The notes under the pieces are model-generated. The model had not been told where the DNA came from. It worked only from the letters and a program-made list of their open reading frames with translations, and did not search any database. A DNA stretch of 64,000 nt from an uncultured Bacteroidales bacterium (GTDB lineage: Bacteria; Bacteroidota; Bacteroidia; Bacteroidales; Barnesiellaceae): positions 80,300-144,299 of the forward strand of contig CASFYQ010000010.1 in NCBI GenBank assembly GCA_949298955.1, read 5' to 3'. Positions 61,029 to 64,000 of this stretch are shown here, piece by piece (positions within the stretch are counted from its first letter, which is position 1; each line of letters starts with the position of its first letter). Both the position numbers and the translations under genes were made by a program.

Positions 61029-63872
61029 ATGAAGAAGAAATATATCCAGATAGTTTTAACGGCAATCGGAATCGCCTCCTTTGGGTTTTACCTGAGGGCG
61101 GCGGTTCCTGCCGGTTATTATTATGCAGCCGACGGGAAAAGCGGGGCCGACCTGAAAACGGCCTTGCACCGGATTGTGAGTGTGGCTCACACCCTCGACT
61201 ATGGCAGCGGACAGGGGGCCACTTGGGAGGGTTTCTCGCGCACCGACCGTCTTGGCGACGGCAGTGTGTGGGATCGTTACTCTTCCGAGGTGCGCTATTT
61301 CGATGGCTATAAGGCCGTCGACGGTATGCACATCGAGCACTCTTTCCCCAAGAGCTGGTGGGGAGCCTATGAGAATAATGCCTATCGTGACCTGCATCAC
61401 CTCTATCCGGCCGACGGATCGGCCAACTCCTCGAAAAACAACTTGCCGCTGGGCGAAGTTTCGGGAAATCCCGGGTTCGATAACGGTGTCTCCAAGATAG
61501 GAGTGAACGGTTTTGGTGTCGAATATACCGACCGCTGCTTCGAGCCTGCCGACGAGTACAAGGGCGATTTTGCCCGGGCCTATTTCTATGTGGTTACGGC
61601 CTATGAAAACCTCTGTGACTACTGGCAGTCGCCCATGCTCGACAACAACTCCTATCCGGTGTGGCGACCGTGGGCTCTCGACCTGTTGCTCAAATGGCAC
61701 CGCGAGGACCCGCCCGGCGAGATGGAGCAGGCGCGGAACGACTCGGTCTATGCCATACAGGGCAACCGCAATCCTTATATCGATTTCCCCGACCTGGCCG
61801 AGCATGTGTGGGGCGACCGTAGCGGCACGCCCTATGCCTTCCCCGAAGAGACGGCACCATTTTTGGCATTGCCTCGCTATGGAGATTCGGTCGACATGGG
61901 GGTAGTGCTGGCCGGTGATAGCCGGGTTTCGCGACTCGAAATTTTGGGAGACAACCTCGATTCGTCGCTTTCACTCTCCTGGTCGGTAGGCGGCATATTC
62001 ACTTTGTCGTCCTCGACACTCACCCCGCAACAGGTACGCGACGGGTATGAACTCTCCATCTCGTGCAACCGGCAGACCCGAGGCGACTATCGCGATACTC
62101 TTACGATTGCGGGCGGAGGTCTCGAACGCCAGTACCGCATTCCCGTACAGTTGATAGTCGTGCCCTCGTTCATCGTCACCTCGGCTACCGATATCACGGC
62201 AACCGCTGCTACGGTCCATTGGGTCAATTCGCCTTCGGCAACCGACTATCGGGTGTCGCTTTGGCGGGGCAATACAACTGCTGGCAATCTCATTATCTCG
62301 GCCTATGTCGAAGGTTCGGGCTACAACAAGGCCATCGAACTATATAACGGCACGGGGGCGCCCGTCGACCTCTCGGCATACAGTCTGCGCATCGAGTCGA
62401 ATGGGGGAGGCTCTTTCTATAACGATACGCCGCTGGGCAATACTGTGCTGCCAAACGGCGAGTCTTGGTTGTTGCTGAATGCTCAATCGACCGACGAAAC
62501 CCTCAAAGCATTAGCTTCGCAGATTATTCCCGGAGGCGAGGATTCGCCGCTCAACTTCAACGGCAACGATGCTGTGGCCCTTTGTCATAACGGCATTGTC
62601 GTCGATGTGGTCGGCTTTGCCGGGGAGATAGCCTATTGGGGGCAGGACAAAACCCTCTATCGGCAACCCAATGTTACTCACCCTTCGGTGGTATATGACG
62701 AGAGCGAGTGGCAGGCGGCACCCAAAGACGATTTTTCGCAACTGGGCCGCTTCGAGATGCAGCTCGATTCAGAGAGAGATTATATATATAATGATAAATC
62801 GATAGGGCTTGGACAGGAATACCGTTTTACCGGTCTTCGGCCGTTGACCCGCTATACCTATCGGGTCGATGCTGTTACTCCGGCCGGTACCGTTGACGCC
62901 GCATACAGTATGCAATTTATCACCGATTCGCTTGAGACTCCTCTGCTGCTCGATGCTTCCGAGATAACCGATACCTCTTTCCGTATCAACTGGGAAGAGG
63001 TGCAGGAGGCCGATGGCTACGAACTGCTCTGTTTTACCCAGACCGGCGAGCAGCACACGGTGAACGAAGGTTTTGATAACGTAGGTTCTTCGGGTAAACC
63101 CTTACCCGATGGTTGGACAGGGACCGCCAGTGGCTACTATACCTCGGCCGCCAGTAGCGGCGAGTCGGCCCCTTCGGTAGCCTTGAAAAACACCGGCGAA
63201 TATTTGCGTACGCCCGATTATCCGCTGGGTGTCGTCTCTTTCTCGTTCATGTATCGCTTTGCCTCGTCGGGAACCGGCTCTTATGTCGTGGTCGAGAAAG
63301 AAGCGGGAGGTAACTGGACTCCTGTCGATACCTTGCATTATGTCAATACCTCGAAATACTATCCGCAATATACCTTCTCGTCCGACGAGGGGGTAACCGC
63401 CATGCAGATTACCTATGCCCACAAGGCTTCGGGCAATGTTGCTGTCGACGATGCTGTCGTCGTGTATGGCGATTATACCGACCATGTGCAGTCGCAGGAG
63501 CGGGTAGGGCAGGTGACCTCTGCCCTGGTGCAAGGCCTCTCGCCGCAGACCGAGTATCGCTATCGGGTGCGGGCTCTTTGCGAAGAGGTTGCCTCGCCGT
63601 GGTCGCAGACACAGACCGTCGTAACGGCCGAATTTTCGGCCCTCCCCGAGGTGGAAATGTATGCACCTCGTGTCTATGCTGCCGGAGGTCGCATAGTAAT
63701 CGACTGTATTCCCGGTAACGGGCAGGTTGCAGTATACAATCTGTCGGGGCAACTCCTTTTCTCGCGCTCTGTCGATAATGGCGATGCGATAACTGTCGAA
63801 GCTCGTCGAGGCATTTATCTGGTACGAATCATTATCGATGACCAAATTTGCAATTACAAACTTATTTTGTAA
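61029..63872 (+). CDS. Secreted endonuclease I with lamin-tail insert, FN3 and type IX sorting domain
   Basis: A 947-residue paralogue of the preceding nuclease, probably in the same operon (46-base gap). Signal cleavage near LRAA; the nuclease domain carries HIEHSFPKSWWG (101-112) and LHHLYPADG..NNLPLGEV. Two FN3 domains are each split by an insert: the first (381-414, resuming at about 578) by a lamin-tail domain (AIELYNGTGAPVDLSAYSL), the second (639-678, resuming at about 816) by a galactose-binding/MAM-like jelly roll (NEGFDNVGSSGKPLPDGW). The last 80 residues are a type IX sorting domain. Confidence 0.87.
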   Translation: MKKKYIQIVLTAIGIASFGFYLRAAVPAGYYYAADGKSGADLKTALHRIVSVAHTLDYGSGQGATWEGFSRTDRLGDGSVWDRYSSEVRYFDGYKAVDGMHIEHSFPKSWWGAYENNAYRDLHHLYPADGSANSSKNNLPLGEVSGNPGFDNGVSKIGVNGFGVEYTDRCFEPADEYKGDFARAYFYVVTAYENLCDYWQSPMLDNNSYPVWRPWALDLLLKWHREDPPGEMEQARNDSVYAIQGNRNPYIDFPDLAEHVWGDRSGTPYAFPEETAPFLALPRYGDSVDMGVVLAGDSRVSRLEILGDNLDSSLSLSWSVGGIFTLSSSTLTPQQVRDGYELSISCNRQTRGDYRDTLTIAGGGLERQYRIPVQLIVVPSFIVTSATDITATAATVHWVNSPSATDYRVSLWRGNTTAGNLIISAYVEGSGYNKAIELYNGTGAPVDLSAYSLRIESNGGGSFYNDTPLGNTVLPNGESWLLLNAQSTDETLKALASQIIPGGEDSPLNFNGNDAVALCHNGIVVDVVGFAGEIAYWGQDKTLYRQPNVTHPSVVYDESEWQAAPKDDFSQLGRFEMQLDSERDYIYNDKSIGLGQEYRFTGLRPLTRYTYRVDAVTPAGTVDAAYSMQFITDSLETPLLLDASEITDTSFRINWEEVQEADGYELLCFTQTGEQHTVNEGFDNVGSSGKPLPDGWTGTASGYYTSAASSGESAPSVALKNTGEYLRTPDYPLGVVSFSFMYRFASSGTGSYVVVEKEAGGNWTPVDTLHYVNTSKYYPQYTFSSDEGVTAMQITYAHKASGNVAVDDAVVVYGDYTDHVQSQERVGQVTSALVQGLSPQTEYRYRVRALCEEVASPWSQTQTVVTAEFSALPEVEMYAPRVYAAGGRIVIDCIPGNGQVAVYNLSGQLLFSRSVDNGDAITVEARRGIYLVRIIIDDQICNYKLIL

Positions 63873-63936
63873 CCGGCAGAGCGATAGGGAATTGGTGGTT
63901 TTGTAGAAAATTTTTCGAAAAAAAGGTGATAAAAAA

Positions 63937-63969
63937 TTTGGAGATAAGCGGGAAAAGGGTGTACCTTTG
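63937..63969 (+). promoter_or_regulatory. Promoter at the window edge
   Basis: TTTG (63937-63940) and TACCTTTG (63962-63969), 21 bases apart. It serves something beyond the window end. No other feature between 63873 and 64000. Confidence 0.55.
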
Positions 63970-64000
63970 CAACACTTTCGCCAAGAGAACGGGCCTTAGG

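Noticed and set aside
63873..64000. Start of an rRNA operon or a tRNA at the right edge
   Set aside because: Only a promoter is visible; the sequence after it is too short to identify a product.

Overview
The window looks like a chromosome segment of a mid-GC gut-type Bacteroidales bacterium. The evidence is the set of promoters matching TTTG-N19-TAnnTTTG, surface lipoproteins with short lipoboxes, a DUF4988/BspA-type leucine-rich-repeat protein, a TonB-dependent receptor with a carboxypeptidase-regulatory-like N-terminus, proteins with type IX (Por) C-terminal sorting domains, a DUF4836-like lipoprotein and the GNAT-nitrilase fusion. The genus cannot be fixed from the sequence alone; a Barnesiella-like organism would fit. 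No phage, insertion sequence, conjugative element or CRISPR array was recognised.

Layout. 1-5.2 kb: the 3' part of rodA, then an outer-membrane protein with an N-terminal OmpA-like domain and a repeat-containing LRR lipoprotein. 5.3-7.5 kb: a BlaI/BlaR1-like regulatory operon whose membrane peptidase and small lipoprotein both end in TonB C-terminal domains. 7.7-11.2 kb: a tightly coupled glycan-modification operon (membrane glycosyltransferase, FAD oxidoreductase, GtrA flippase). 11.4-15.1 kb: an AT-rich operon of a DUF4836-like lipoprotein with an ABC ATPase and an FtsX-type permease. 15.3-22.1 kb: an orphan ATP-grasp-like enzyme and two large secreted proteins with C-terminal sorting domains. 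22.3-30.1 kb: a housekeeping operon (nitroreductase, Rossmann protein, kdsC, maf), a TonB-dependent receptor, a DUF308 membrane protein, a lipid kinase, a phosphoesterase and tRNA-Gly(CCC).

30.2-34.1 kb: a small lipoprotein, the GNAT-nitrilase fusion and an ECF sigma factor operon. 34.2-40.8 kb: a MacAB-TolC-like efflux operon followed by a LytS/LytTR two-component system. 41-49.4 kb: an AspT-type transporter, two divergent HAD proteins (one lacking its catalytic aspartates), a nitroreductase, folK, tex and a phosphoesterase. 49.5-53.6 kb: an acyltransferase, an RluD-type pseudouridine synthase, a PASTA protein and a coiled-coil membrane protein. 53.8-58.8 kb: a TolC/HlyD/two-permease export operon. 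58.9-63.9 kb: two secreted endonuclease I proteins.

The most unusual signal is a short intergenic repeat of about 65-77 bp present in at least seven copies (15.07, 27.97, 28.05, 28.13, 36.10, 43.81 and 43.88 kb). Each intact copy ends in a TATCTTTG -7 promoter box, contains an internal dyad, and every copy points at the start of the next gene. This looks like a dispersed promoter-carrying element. In one case (36.1 kb) it lies so close to the start codon that the histidine kinase message would be almost leaderless.
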